A DNA stretch of 64,000 nt from Periplaneta americana (lineage: Eukaryota > Arthropoda > Insecta > Blattodea > Blattidae). Below the pieces are notes generated by a model. The model worked only from the letters and a program-made list of their open reading frames with translations. It was not told where the DNA came from and did no database searches. A program made the translations under genes and the position numbers. Positions 33,600-44,326 of the stretch are shown in pieces. The first letter of the stretch is position 1; the number at the start of each line of letters is the position of its first letter. Location: contig NC_091120.1 of assembly GCF_040183065.1 (NCBI RefSeq), positions 174,486,488 to 174,550,487 of the forward strand, written 5' to 3'.

Positions 33600-35125
33600 G
33601 TTGTTGTTTTCTAATGCCAGGCGTTTGACAATAAAGTCATCTGACCTCTTGCACTCCAATACTTTTCAAAGATATTATCATGACCAGCCACTGAAGCACA
33701 GATTTTGAGGTGTTCCGAATCCATTTCTTGGTTTGAGACGCACAATGGACAGTTAGGGGACTGATATATTCCAATTCTATGCAGGTGTTTGGCCAAACAA
33801 TCATGGCCTGTTGCCAATCTAAATGCAGCTACAGAAGATTTTCGTGTTAAATCGGGAATTACCTGTGGATTTTGATGCAGAGAGTTCCATTTTTTCCCTT
33901 GGGATTGTGTTATCAAATTTTGTTTGTTGAAGTCTAAGTATGTAGATTTAATAAATCTTTTTACAGAGTAATACGTAGATTTAGTAACAGGTCTATAAGT
34001 AGCAGTGCTGCCCTTCTTTGCTAAAGCATCCGCATTCTCGTTTCCCAGGATTCCACAGTGGGATGGTATCCATTGGAATACAATTCTTTTATTGAGTGAT
34101 ATTAATTGAGAGAGCATTTTAGTTATTTCTGCTGTTTGAGATGAAGATGTGTGTTTAGAGACTATTGATAGAATAGCTGCTTTGGAGTCTGACAATATAA
34201 CTGCATTTTTAAATTTACTGATGTGGCATAGAAGATTCCTGAGACTTTCACTTATTGCAATGATTTCTCCATCAAAACTTGTTGTTTCATACCCCAAGAG
34301 ATCTATAAAGTGAGAAGAGACAGCATGTAACACCTGCACCGGCACCTTGTTCTCTGGAGATCAAGGATCCGTCAGTGTATAAATGAAGCCAGTTTTGTGG
34401 AGGGTATCTAATATTAATTGTCTCTAAAGACAATTGTTTTAGTATTTCAGTGTTTACTTCTGATTTCAGTATTTCTTCTGTTAAATTTAGATTATATTCC
34501 ATATTTAATAGAGTTAAAGGGTTTGGTTTAATTTGTAGGTTTTCTTTTAAATTCGGGATATTGATTTTCTGTTTTAATTCTTGAACCATGAATATGAAAC
34601 TTTTTTGAGTTTTCAATCTACAGAGAGGACTATATGAATGCCAATTGTTTCCTGGTAATCTAATAAGTTTTTCATATTGAATCAGTGCTTTTTCTTCTAT
34701 TGTCATTTTGATGCTGTTAATATTAGTGAGGAATCTCATAGAATCAAGGCCTATTGAAGTTGTTTTGATTCCACCAGTAATGAGTCTGAGAGCTTGGTTT
34801 TGAACATATTCTATTTCGTTTATGAAAGGTGAAGTAATTAAAATTTCTCCGCAGTATGTCAGCACTCGCTGTATAAACATTTTGTATGTAGTGTTCAAAG
34901 TATTCCTAGAGCATCCCCATTTCTTTCCTGCTAGTCTTTTTAGAAGGGAGAATCTTTTACGAGCTTTTTCAGAAATGTATTTCAAATGGTTGTTCCATGT
35001 TAACTTACTATCGAAAATAACTCCAAGATATTTGGATTCATAAGTCCTAGGAAGGTGTTGGCCATTGTATTGGATATTGAATTCTCTTTCTTTTTTACCA
35101 AGTGAAAATATTATATCGACTATTA
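33600..35125 (-). mobile_element. LINE 3' half with RNase H domain (I-like group)
   Basis: Minus-strand reading from about 35108: FSLGKKEREFNIQYNGQHLP, KYLGVIFDSKLTWNNHLKYI, then VLTYCGEILITSPF and ALRLITGGIKTTSIG, the RT thumb region. WLHLYTDGSLISREQGAGAG then opens an RNase H domain whose catalytic set continues in a second frame: TSFDGEIIAISES, VILSDSKAAILS and WIPSHCGILGNENADALAKK. A CCHC-like segment NCPLCVSN...EHLKIC follows near the end. One frameshift near 34320 breaks the protein within RNase H; otherwise both frames are long (346 and 244 residues), so this is a fairly young copy. The tail is (AAC)n. RNase H marks the I/R1/LOA-type LINEs. It is antisense to dynein and its truncated 5' end lies beside the exon at 35149. 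Confidence 0.88.
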
Positions 35126-35148
35126 GACGAATTTTGTCTTGTTCGTAG

Positions 35149-35311
35149 GATCTTATCGATTCGAAACTCGACAAAAGGCGAAAAGGTGTGTTTGGACCGC
35201 CAATGCTGAAGAAGCTGGTGTTCTTTATCGACGACCTGAACATGCCCGCGGTCGAGCAATACGGTGCCCAGCCTCCCATCGAGCTCCTTCGACAGTGGAT
35301 GGACTTCAGAG
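35149..35311 (+). CDS. Axonemal dynein heavy chain, internal exon with AAA3 Walker B
   Basis: It continues the exon at 21804-22009: [20 protein letters not shown], then [20 protein letters not shown], then [14 protein letters not shown] plus one base of the next codon. FFIDDLNMP is the Walker B motif that coordinates Mg-ATP hydrolysis, and [13 protein letters not shown] is nearly invariant in axonemal dyneins. The acceptor is TTGTTCGTAG ending at 35148, and the donor is AGAG|GTAAGC at 35311/35312. Its 163 bases begin in phase 0 and end with one base of a split codon. The reading is fully open. Its upstream splice signal region is compressed by an antisense LINE. The following exon (expected to begin like G-W-Y-D) was not found. 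Confidence 0.93.
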
Positions 35312-35527
35312 GTAAGCGAATGTACATCGTGCTACAGAATTATAAGGAATGTTTCTTTCCCTTTGTTAGATATTGTGCATCAGCCTGAAGCATGCCTCTA
35401 TCCACCATATTTGCTCTTAATTAATTACGTAGTTTGTTTTTAAGTTTTTGTGTCTCGATTCTACAAGTTTCGTAATTAATTTTCAACTTCACATTATAAT
35501 CAGATTCAACTTCGTTCTGCGGACTAG

Positions 35528-35768
35528 AATTGAAGGGCTCAGAGCCAAAGGCGACTGACCCACAATTACAAAATGAGTAAATAAGAGTTGATATTAAGAG
35601 GATCCTGACAAAAATGATTGGTTTCACAATTTATTTTAATTGATCTGCATTGAATAAATACAAAAAAAAATCATGAATCTATAACAACGAGGTATAGTTT
35701 TGAAAAAAGGCTTAATAATGAACAATACAAAATTGTGGTTTGGTCACCTTTGGCTCTGCAACCTTCAA
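35528..35768. mobile_element. Short MITE in the next dynein intron
   Basis: TTGAAGGGCTCAGAGCCAAA at the left pairs with TTTGGCTCTGCAACCTTCAA at the right, with inner CCACAATT and AATTGTGG also inverted. The ends resemble the MITE at 16133-16374. It has no coding. Confidence 0.7.
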
Positions 35769-36562
35769 TTACGTGTTCTTTCATAGTAAAAACATTTTAA
35801 TAGGGAGAAAATAAGATACCATACTCATTAAAGACAGTGTTAGTTCAGGTCTGTTATAAGACTTTTTGTCAATTTTTAAGACTATTATAGTTAATTTTAA
35901 TTGTAGGCCAGTATCAAGGTTTTTTCTGTCAGGATTTACATTGATTTAAACCAGTGAAATCCTCAAATACGTACTATTATTTTTAAAGTCGATTCAGTTA
36001 CGATGGATGGATCGATTGATGGAATGGATGGATGGGCGAATATTTAACTTCAAATGGGTTTCACCCGGTAGTAGTTACAAGAAAAATTGAGATATATGAC
36101 AGAAAAGCTAAAAGTCAATATATATAAACAAGTCAACGAAAGCACATGCTGTAATGGAAAAGAAATGTTATATAGTGTAACATATTTCATTATACAAAAT
36201 GAACCGTAAATAATTTAATGAATTTCAGGGAATTATTCTTTGAGATATTTCAAACAAAAAAGCTTAATACAATTTTGCTCGTTTTTTGCTTCCCTTTCGA
36301 GAGAGAAAAAAATGATATGAAAAGTTTCATAGCTTATTTTGGGAAAGCTACTGAATTAATTCCCAATATGCGCAGTCAATTTAAATGATCAGTGTAGTAT
36401 GATAATAAATTATTGAAAGAATTTTACTTTTGTCATTTAAATTTGCAGAAATTTATCGTGAAGCAGGAAGATGCCTTATCATTTGAATTCCATAGCTTCT
36501 TTCAATTTGCCTTTTAAAATACTATTTTAGTATGCTTTATTTTTTATTGAGTTGAGAGAATA
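35769..36562. other. No recognised feature apart from a short GGATGGAT run
   Basis: A GATGGATGGATCGATTGATG-like run near 36002-36036 is the only simple repeat. Nothing else is supported. Confidence 0.4.
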
Positions 36563-37364
36563 GCAATATGCGTTACAAGAGCGGTATGTTGAAGTTTTCA
36601 TGTTCGAGGAAAAGTTTGAAAAAGCGAAACGTAGTTGAGCTTTTATAATTTCCGAGAATTGAAAGAAAACATACCGCTCGTGTATCGTACATTATTTTGT
36701 GCGAAGATCGTTTATTATATACCTGAAAGAGGAATTTCTAATTAGTTGCATCTTGGTTTCTGTTCAATGACGGAAAATTTTCAAAACAAAAATATCTATC
36801 TTCAACATTGTTGCTTTAAAATGTTTTCTGTGTTTACTACATTTCAGCAGGCCGTGATATACGTCTGTCTTTTTTTCCCCCAGTCTATAAATGCGAACTT
36901 AAAACAAACGGTAAGGTTATGTAATGATTTATTTTTCATTTAAATATTTTAACAATATTATTTATATAACATATTGCAGTAATAACATCGCCATCTGGAA
37001 TCTTGTTGATTTTTTCACGGCTTGCTTAATGTTACTTGCATCACGAATGCAGTAAACTTTAGTGGAGTTGTAGAGTTTACTTAATTTTTGCAAATATTTA
37101 AAAACAATAATTAACAGTGCAATTTAGGTGAAATTGCAGTGGTAAGTTTCCAATTTATCATTTTACTATATTGAACGTCTCTAAAAATAATATGTTAAAA
37201 GCCCAAAGCAGTAAAATCAATATGTCACTTAAGCGATAAGAAGAGGGATATTGTTATGTGTGTTCGGTTGGGAATACTGAATGTGGAATTTTAGACTTTC
37301 CGCGGATTGGTTTTGTGCGGAAACCAAGCAAATACGCACGATCTCGCACAAAATCAATTAGGTA
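36563..37364 (-). repeat. Unclassified interspersed repeat, copy 2 (inverted)
   Basis: Read on the minus strand it matches 2690-3843: TTTTGTGCGAGATCGTGCGT, GCACTGTTAATTATTG, GTTTGTTTTAAGTTCGCATT, and the terminal hairpin AACATACCGCTCTTGTAACG. It lacks the 335-bp internal duplication of copy 1, so its 800 bases are probably nearer to the standard unit. Confidence 0.7.
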
Positions 37365-37399
37365 ATATCGTCATTGAAAGCCCCAAAATACCATATTCA

Positions 37400-37715
37400 T
37401 TAAATTTGTATCAAGTTATTCCACTCTAACCGTTTTTTCTGAGGATGAATCTCAATGTTTCCAATTTTTGTAGCATTCTTGGTTTCAGGAGCGTATTGGT
37501 TTACACAAGTCTTATCGGTTGTCACAATCCTATTCAGGAACTCCTCCTTTTGCTGGTAGTGCTGGAGATGTTGGAAACAAAGTTCATCTTGTCTTCTTGT
37601 TTTGTTTTCTTCACATGTATTTCTGGACACCCATCTTACACATACTTTTAAAACTTTGAATGGCTGTGAATATTTTTTTTCCTGCGCTATCAACTCTGTT
37701 AATTGTTTTCTTAAC
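37400..37715 (-). pseudogene. Mariner transposase fragment (SETMAR/mos-like)
   Basis: The minus strand reads FKVLKVCVRWVSRNTCEENK, then ELCFQHLQHYQQKEEFLNRI, then VTTDKTCVNQYAPETK. This follows the mariner DD34D pattern 'KLCARWVPH-LTEEQK', 'L--Y----E-FL-RIVTGDETWV--Y-PETK'. The normal catalytic GDE reads TDK here, so the first catalytic acid is kept as D but the context is degraded. Only about 70 residues survive from a protein of about 345. It adjoins the 142-bp tandem array. Confidence 0.8.
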
Positions 37716-37716
37716 C

Positions 37717-38690
37717 ATTTCTTCGGTTTCTTCGAATAAGTTCTTCAACGCGTTGAATATTTTGCTAGTTGGCAGGAATTTCGAGATGCTACGATAGAAA
37801 CTATAGTGCGCCCGTCTTTAAATGTTTTATACCAACGCTGATATTTGCTTTCTTAGACATTTCTTCGGTTTCTTCGAATAAGTTCTTGAACGCGTTGAAT
37901 ATTTTGCTATTTGGCAGAAATTGCGAGTTGCCACGATAGAAACTATAGTGCGCCCGTCTTTAAATGTTTTGTACCGACGCTGATATTTGCTTTCTTAGCC
38001 ATTTCTTCGAATAAGTTCTTCAACGGGTTGAATATTTTGCTAGTTGGCAGGAATTGCGAGATGCTACGATAGAAACTATAGTGCGCCCGTCTTTAAATGT
38101 TTTATACCAACGCTGACATTTGCTTTCTTAGCCATTGCTTCGGTTTCTTCGAATAAGTTCTTCAACGCGTTGAATATTTTGCTAGTTGGCAGAAATTTCG
38201 AGATGCCACGATAGAAGCTATAGTGCGCCCGTCTTTAAATATTTTGTACCGACGCTGATATTTGCTTTCTTAGCCATTTCTTCGGTTTCTTCGAATATGT
38301 TCTTGAACGCGTTGAATATTTTGCTATTTGGCAGACATTGCGAGATGCCACGATAGAAGCTATAGTGCGCCCGTCTTTAAATATTTTGTACCGACGCTGA
38401 TATTTTCTTTCTTAGCCATTTCTTTGGTTTCTTCGAATAAGTTCTTGAACGCGTTGAATATTTTGCTACTTGGCAGAAATTTCGAGATGCCACGATAGAA
38501 ACTATAGTGTTCCCGTCTTTAAATATTTTGTATCGACGCTGATATTTTCTTTCTTAGCCATTTCTTCGGTATCTTCGAATGAGTTCTTCAACGCGTTGAA
38601 TATTTTGTTAATTGGCAGAAATTGCGGGATATGCATCATATGCCATGGTAGAAACTATAGTGCGCTCGTCTTTAAATGTTTTGTGTCATT
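37717..38690. repeat. Tandem array, seven copies of a ~142-bp unit
   Basis: The anchor GAATAAGTTCTT(C/G)AACGCG recurs at 37734, 37876, 38009, 38151, 38293, 38435 and 38577. Spacing is 142 each time except once (133, where one CGGTTTCTTC-like block is lost). Units include TTGCTAGTTGGCAGAAATT and TATAGTGCGCCCGTCTTTAA. Because 142 is not a multiple of three and stops occur, the array is non-coding. It starts at the end of the mariner fragment and stops just before the hAT MITE. Confidence 0.92.
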
Positions 38691-38735
38691 AGCAGACTGT
38701 GGAACGAGATAGCTTTTCTGGAACTGTGCTGGAAG

Positions 38736-39356
38736 TAGGGTTGCCAACCCCCGCCGTATTTCCCGGGATCTCCCGTATTTTCCCCTAATTCTTGACAGAT
38801 TCCCGGCTCCGGCATTATTCTTCTCTTCGAGCATTTTTCTCCCTTATTTTTGCATAATATAAAAATTTTTATTCTAAACATTTGATTTTGCTGTGAATGA
38901 TGATTTATATGATGACTTGTGTTGTTCAAGAAATTCATTAAAATATGCAGCCTTTTTAGAAGGTAATACTTGCAAGAAATGTTAGTGCTCACCCTTTTAA
39001 AATCAAACCATGTTAATGTTATAAATTTGGAAAAACTGGCTAGTTTTGTTCTAAGCATACCAAATAGTAATGCTCATACAAAGATGATGTTTTAATTCAT
39101 GAACAATAAGTGGACAGATGTTCGAAACAGGAGCACGACACATCTAATCAAATCAGAGCTGCAAACTGCAGTCTGATTCAATTATTACTTGAGACAAAAT
39201 CTGTCTCAAATTATTCTAAATTTAAGCCTGGCTGCCAAAGTGTAAATAAAGTTGTTTTTTAGTAACTGAACGGAATAATGTGTAAATTTTTTATGGGAAA
39301 TTTTGTCGATTCCTTATACTCCCGTATTTTCTTTAAAAAAAGTTGGCAACTCCCTA
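38736..39356. mobile_element. hAT-type MITE with exact 8-bp target duplication
   Basis: Ends are TAGGGTTGCCAAC and GTTGGCAACTCCCTA, flanked on both sides by GCTGGAAG (38728-38735 and 39357-39364). The target duplication is perfect. There are inner repeats of CTCCCGTATTTT near each end. No coding is present in the 621 bases. Confidence 0.9.
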
Positions 39357-39544
39357 GCTGGAAGTATTGTGTAAATTACAGCAACACCGTTTCCTTACGC
39401 ACTGATAAACTTGATAATTCGTTTTGAAACAACAAACAACATTAGAAACACGGATACCTTCTGTATTTGTTTTCTCTTGCGAATTAATTGTCAACATAAG
39501 CATAAACCGTGTAATTGAAAAATATAAGATTGTAAAATAGACTA

Positions 39545-39850
39545 GTACAACAGCCTAGTATACAATCACGAAGCTCATTATGTACGTAGGGAATACGAAT
39601 CCATTGAGAGTTGAACCACAGTCTAGTATAAACAGTCACGAAGCTTGAGTTGATGAAGGTACTAGAAACAATATACTGTGCCGGTACTGTTTCACATTGT
39701 ATGTAATGGGGCGATAGTAGCGATCCTAGTGGTTAGCAACTATCTTTGGATGCACATGCCCTAAGTATTGAGCTTTGTGACTGTATATGCTAGACTGTGG
39801 TTGAACTTGTTAGTAGCTAGCCACTAGGATCGCTACTATCGCCTCATCAC
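39545..39850. mobile_element. Nested fold-back element
   Basis: GCGATAGTAGCGATCCTAGT at 39711 pairs with ACTAGGATCGCTACTATCGC at 39823. GTTGAACCACAGTCTAGTAT at 39612 pairs with CTAGACTGTGGTTGAACT at 39791. A third related block (CTAGTATACAATCACGAAGC) lies at 39555. The pairings are consistent with a decayed MITE with stacked inverted repeats. Confidence 0.65.
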
Positions 39851-40153
39851 AGACTCCTTCCCTAGCAGACGACAAAATGTATTATACTTTCGTTATGGTG
39901 TTGTTTTGGAAAAATTAACTCCTTCCTTCCACTATTGAAATATTAGATACATAACGCTTATTTATTATTTTCATGAAGTATATTAAACTCCACCACAAAC
40001 TCGAAGATACGAGAAATAGTAATAATATTGTTTTTGAATGTTTACGCAAAACAAATTAAAATTTAATATACGAGTAGCCCTAACCTTTAATGAGTGGAAA
40101 ACAATGAGGTATAAAACTAATAAAATATTAATTTGCAGTTACCATTACAACAA

Positions 40154-40155
<2 letters not shown>

Positions 40156-40229
<74 letters not shown>
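40156..40229. repeat. (AAT)n microsatellite
   Basis: About 24 ATA/AAT units, ending in ATGATGATG. The poly-isoleucine frame here is an artefact. The DNA from 39851 to 40155 shows nothing recognisable. Confidence 0.95.
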
Positions 40230-40230
<1 letters not shown>

Positions 40231-40309
40231 TGATGAGGGAAATATGATCCATGTTGATTCTTTCATACACTACTTTTAACACTTGAATATAAATAATTGA
40301 TTAAATGGC

Positions 40310-40740
40310 GATCTTACTCGTGTTAATTGTGTAAGCATGTGCGGCTTACAGCTACTTCGGTGCTACTTGACACCATCCTCAGAACCTACTAGAGCTCGGC
40401 GCTATCTCAACTTCGCTGCCTGTTGTGTGGGTGCGTTCGTGTGATGAAGAGTTGTGTCAAATAGTGTGTGTGTGTTCTGAAATTGATCTATGTGTTGAGA
40501 ATTTGATTAGGGTGTGTTTTAGTGTGTCTGTATATTTCATATTGTTCTAATGTGTTGAGGTTTTGGTTTTTGGGTTGTATGTGTAGAATTTCCATGTCTG
40601 TATTTATGTTATTGTATGTGTAATACAAAGAACACATTAAAGCAATAACCAGTGGACACAATACATCTACATATGCCGAACACATAACTAATGCTAACCA
40701 CACATACACAATATACTTTATTATCAAACCTTAAACCACA
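40310..40740 (-). mobile_element. Penelope-like element 3' end with GIY-YIG C-terminus
   Basis: The minus strand from 40727 reads SAYVDVLCPLVIALMCSLYY (decayed: the other frame gives AEHITNANHTYT), then INTDMEILHIQPKNQNLNTL, EQYEIYRHTKTHPNQILNT. These match the end of the Penelope GIY-YIG endonuclease (H..-N--H-Y--I---MEILH--PK---LN-LE-YEIY). Downstream, at 40382-40355, is a hammerhead-like core CTGAGGATGGTG...CACCGAAG. It is 5'-truncated and frameshifted. Confidence 0.75.
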
Positions 40741-40859
40741 TTTCTCTCTTAAGGGCAATCTAATTCAGTTAATATATAAATAGTTTTGTACAATTTTCAG
40801 TCTATCACTTATCTAAGTGAGAAAGCAGAAATAAATTCTGTTACATCAATTAAAATTTT

Positions 40860-41100
40860 ATATTTATTTATTTATTTATTTATTTATTTATGTATTTATT
40901 TATTTATTTATTTATTTATTCTGGTGTAGTTAAGGCCATCAGGCCTTCTCTTCCACAACACCAGGAATACAAATACAATAATAGAAATAAACAGAAAAAA
41001 ACACTATATACAAAGTAAAGCTACACAAGAAATAAAGAGAGAGAGAAAAACACTATAAACAAAGTAAAGCCACACAAAAATATACACAGGTTGCAGTCAC
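40860..41100 (-). mobile_element. LINE 3' UTR with (TAAA)n tail
   Basis: (TTTA)n at 40862-40919 precedes CTGGTGTAGTTAAGGCCATCAGGCCTTCTC. Read antisense, this is a GAGAAGGCCTGATGGCC hairpin followed by a (TAAA)n tail, a layout typical of a LINE 3' end. There is no coding to confirm the family. Confidence 0.45.
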
Positions 41101-41149
41101 ACAAACTTTAAATGAGTGATTAAGTATCATAATTAATTCTATCCTAACT

Positions 41150-41326
41150 AATTAACTAACATAAACAAATATTATATATGACAAATATTTTCGACTTTTC
41201 ATATAAGTCATCTTCAGTGATATAGTTAGCCGACATATACAATTATTGAACATAGGTGAAAGTAGTACATATAAGTAATTTAAACCATGCATGCTCATTT
41301 TAAAGCAACACAATAAAATGTAATAC

Positions 41327-41388
<62 letters not shown>

Positions 41389-41400
41389 TATATGTTTACT
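41150..41400 (-). mobile_element. Penelope-like terminal fragment with hammerhead-like core
   Basis: On the minus strand, 41217-41189 reads CTGAAGATGACTT, a short loop, AAGTCGAAAA, with a 5-bp stem between a perfect CUGANGA and GAAA. It resembles the arms of 4671-5090. An (ATT)n and (TA)n tract follows (41330-41392). No protein coding is recognised. Confidence 0.5.
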
Positions 41401-41609
41401 TAAGTGAACAACTATGAACATGAAGCTGGACTAGACGCGGCTGCTATTTTTCACCTGCTCATACAAAAAATTTCGTTCTTATTTAAAGCCTCTTAACCGA
41501 AATATAATGGGAGGTTTGATAAGTAAATCATTGTAGATGGCTATAAAATAAAATTATGAAGTGAATTATAGAATTTTTCGAAAAATAAGTAGGCTGTATA
41601 GGTCTAGAT

Positions 41610-42572
41610 CATAGATGGGCATCGTGCCTCACTTGAGAAATAATGCCTCACTGACCTTCACAGAGCTTATCGCTCTGAGTCACATCATCTTCACAGTCCC
41701 CGTTCCTCCCTCACGCAGCTCCTAGGCGTGGGGAGGTTCTATATCAGTTTCATAAGCACTATTAGTGGTGGCATAATGGCATTATCAAAGCAGTGTGTAC
41801 GCGTTAGAAAACGATTATTTCATGAGAAATGGAAGAAGAGTTTTTTGCTGTTTAGAAGGGGAGAACATACGATGTATGTTATGCTCGAAAATCCTATTAG
41901 GCATTAATAAATTTAATATACAACGACATTACTCCTTATGTCATAAAGAGCGTGCTGAATTAGAAGGTAAGACAAATTAAATGTTATTTTTCGTACTATT
42001 CCGAAGAAAATTTATGATCTTAACATTTGTATAGTATACTAAATACGACATTATACCTTAAACACGCTGCATTAAAAGGTGCGAGGAATTGAATGTTGTT
42101 TGTACGTATTATTTCCAAAAGAAATTTATAAAAGAAAGTATCAAATGTGCGTAGAAAACGAAATATGATTTTCTGAAATTATTTTAGGTCGAGAACGTGC
42201 AAATCTATTAAGTAATCTTGATAAACGCCAGAATATTCAAGAAAATAAACGCAGACAACGTAATGGAATATTATTGGCTAGTTACGAAATTTATCGCCTG
42301 TGATATAAATCGATTCAGTGATGGAGAAATAGTAAAGAGGTTTATGATTAAAGCTGCCGAATTAATTTGCCAAATTGAATAAAAGTTTCGAGTCTCTCAC
42401 GTTACCCAAGCGCGTTCCTAATAATTCGCCACTGACCGCCTTAGCGATTACGATAAGGTGACGCAGGTCACAGCAGTTTATATTTTCCATCCTACTCTGC
42501 AGTCTCCTCTCCTAGTAAACAAACTATTTCAAATCGAGTGCCTCACGTAACCGAAAATTGTGCCCATGTATG
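41610..42572 (+). mobile_element. hAT element with exact 8-bp target duplication
   Basis: Ends are CATAGATGGGCA and TGCCCATGTATG (11 of 12 paired), with GTGCCTCAC repeated near the left end and GTGCCTCACG near the right. GTCTAGAT flanks both sides (41602-41609 and 42573-42580). The 963-bp element keeps only the N-terminal exons of its transposase. Confidence 0.88.
41779..42380 (+). pseudogene. hAT transposase N-terminus with zinc finger, two exons
   Basis: Exon one reads ALENDYFMRNGRRVFCCLEG, then CMLCSKILLGINKFNIQRHYS with the C-C-H-H zinc-finger ligands (CMLC...HYSLCH), and ends ELE before GTAAGAC at 41967. Exon two starts after TTTTAG at 42187 and restores the frame as GRERANLLSNLDKRQNIQ. 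It then shifts to FIACDINRFSDGEIVKRFMI and KAAELICQIE. The FSDGE block and the preceding CxxC finger match ZBED/GTF2IRD2-like hAT transposases. The catalytic and dimerisation parts are gone. It is probably the internally deleted gene of the surrounding element. Confidence 0.75.
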
Positions 42573-42580
42573 GTCTAGAT

Positions 42581-43194
42581 TAAAGTTGCAGTAGTCATCT
42601 TAAAAGGATCACTTGTTTGGCTCGAAATCCCAAAAGACATTCAATTACTGGTTAACAGCCGTCAGCGCGGTTTCGGTAAACATTACAATTGGAGTAATAA
42701 GAAACGAGGAGAATTAGGTCGAAAAGAGAGGTTTTGTCGTAGAACTCAATCATCTCGATTTCCGCCCTTTGTTCTGCAGGAAATGAACTAGACAAGGCTT
42801 CGGTGGCATATCTCGTCTTCGCCAAGTCTTTACATAGACAGGTCAGCCTCACTCCTCTGTTCTAAATACGTCAGCATCACGGAACAACTTTAATTGATTT
42901 CTCGGCGCAAATTTTACTCTGAGAAAAAGGACGATAGCGTTCTATTTATTTATAATATTCCATTTTTCGTGCACTTTGTGGTTTATGGGTCGGTAATTGA
43001 TCATTTTAAAGGCAATTTATAGCTTAGCCTATTTGGTACACTTCCGTACATGAGAAATCTCTGTAATATTCAACATCTCGGTAAAAGTTATCGTTTCACG
43101 GGGACTGTGATAAACAAACGAAAGATACACTAATATTCAACATATTGATACTGTGCAATGTGTTCAGTCGCTGCTGATTACTTTACAATAAAAT
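42581..43194. other. No recognised feature
   Basis: No gene or repeat boundary was supported. The minus frame at 42652-42852 has no known domain. Confidence 0.4.
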
Positions 43195-43885
43195 TCCTAG
43201 TAGAGTTCCCGGGTAGCTCAGTTGGGAGAGCGTTGGTACGTTTAACCAAAGGTCCCGGGTTCGATGCCCGACCCCGGAACAATTTTTCCCTCTAAATTAT
43301 TCAAATCAACTTTACAGGGAGTTATACCTGAAAGCTTGATTTGCATAATACACGTCACTGTTCATTAACAGAAAACCACAATTTAAGTCACGCAGAGTTA
43401 GTGTGCACTCAATGTTGGTTGCTTGACGATTGTCAGCCCACTTTGAGGTCTGTGGATATAGACGGAAAAATTGGATCGGTGTCTAGTAGAGTTCCGGGTA
43501 GCTCAGTTGGGAGAGCGTTGGTACGTTTAATCAAAGGTCCCGGGTTCGATGCCCGGCCCTCGAAATTATTAAAATCAACTTTACAGGGAGTTATACCTGA
43601 AAGCATTTTTGATTAATACACGTCACTGTTCGTTAACAGAAAACCTCAATTTAAGTCACAGAGTTAGTGTGCACTTAATGTTGGTTGCTTGACGGTTGTC
43701 AGCCAACTTTGAGGTCTGTGGATATAGAGGGAAAAATTGAATCGGTGTCTGGTAGAGTTCCGGGTAGCTCAGTTGGGAGAACGTTGGTACGTTTAACCAA
43801 AGGTCCCGGGTTCCATGTCCGGCCCCGTAACAATTTTTCCCTCGAAATTATTCAAATCAACTTTACAGGGAGCTTGATTTGCTGA
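43195..43885 (+). repeat. Three tandem tRNA-like units
   Basis: TAGAGTTCC(C)GGGTAGCTCAG begins units at 43201, 43487 and 43753 (spacing 286 and 266). Each contains a tRNA-like segment: GGGTAGCTCAGTTGGGAGAG (A-box), an anticodon-like stem TTGGT/ACCAA with GTT in the loop, and CCCGGGTTCGATGCCCG (B-box). Unit two forms the best acceptor stem. Unit three has a damaged B-box (GGGTTCCATGTCC). The base before the anticodon is C, not U. A degenerating tRNA-derived tandem SINE is likelier than working tRNA genes. Confidence 0.8.
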
Positions 43886-44326
43886 ATAAAATTCCTAGTT
43901 GCGCAACATCAATATTTCAATTTTACAATATTTTATTATAGTCTATTTTAGTTAATTTTATTTCGGCTATGGCAATTTGTTAAATAAAATTTTGAAAATA
44001 ACGTTTTATTTCTACTGCCACATTTAAGCTAGAAAATAAATAATTGGCGCAAAAATGCACAAATGAAAAATATTATATTTGTGCAAATTGCGAAAATCTT
44101 GTGCAATATTATAGGCTAAATAATTACACAGAAAGATAAAATTAATAAAGTATGCAAAAACAAAAATTTATATAATTTGTTTCTTGGAGTTGTATTACTT
44201 TCAATCCATCTTACCACACTCTTGATATACTCATGTGTGTATATCTACACTAATAATAAATCTGTAGCCGAAATTTTTCTGGTAATTTTCAATTTTCCAA
44301 AAATAATTCGTTCTAACATTTATATA

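Larger units (their letters stand above)
22010..35148 (+). other. Dynein intron, 13.1 kb, filled with transposons
   Basis: It has GTGAGT at the 5' end and TTGTTCGTAG at the 3' end, and joins two phase-0 exon edges so that NQTQ runs into [18 protein letters not shown], the expected order in dynein AAA3. At least eight separate mobile elements lie within it, on both strands. No other exon was recognised inside it. Confidence 0.85.

Noticed and set aside
37717..38690. CRISPR-like or protein-repeat array
   Set aside because: The repeats are contiguous with no unique spacers, the unit length of 142 shifts the frame every unit, and stops occur; the genome is eukaryotic.
43487..43565. Possible tRNA-Asn gene (GTT in loop)
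   Set aside because: It lacks U33 and sits in a degenerate tandem array with long shared tails, so a SINE-type repeat is likelier.
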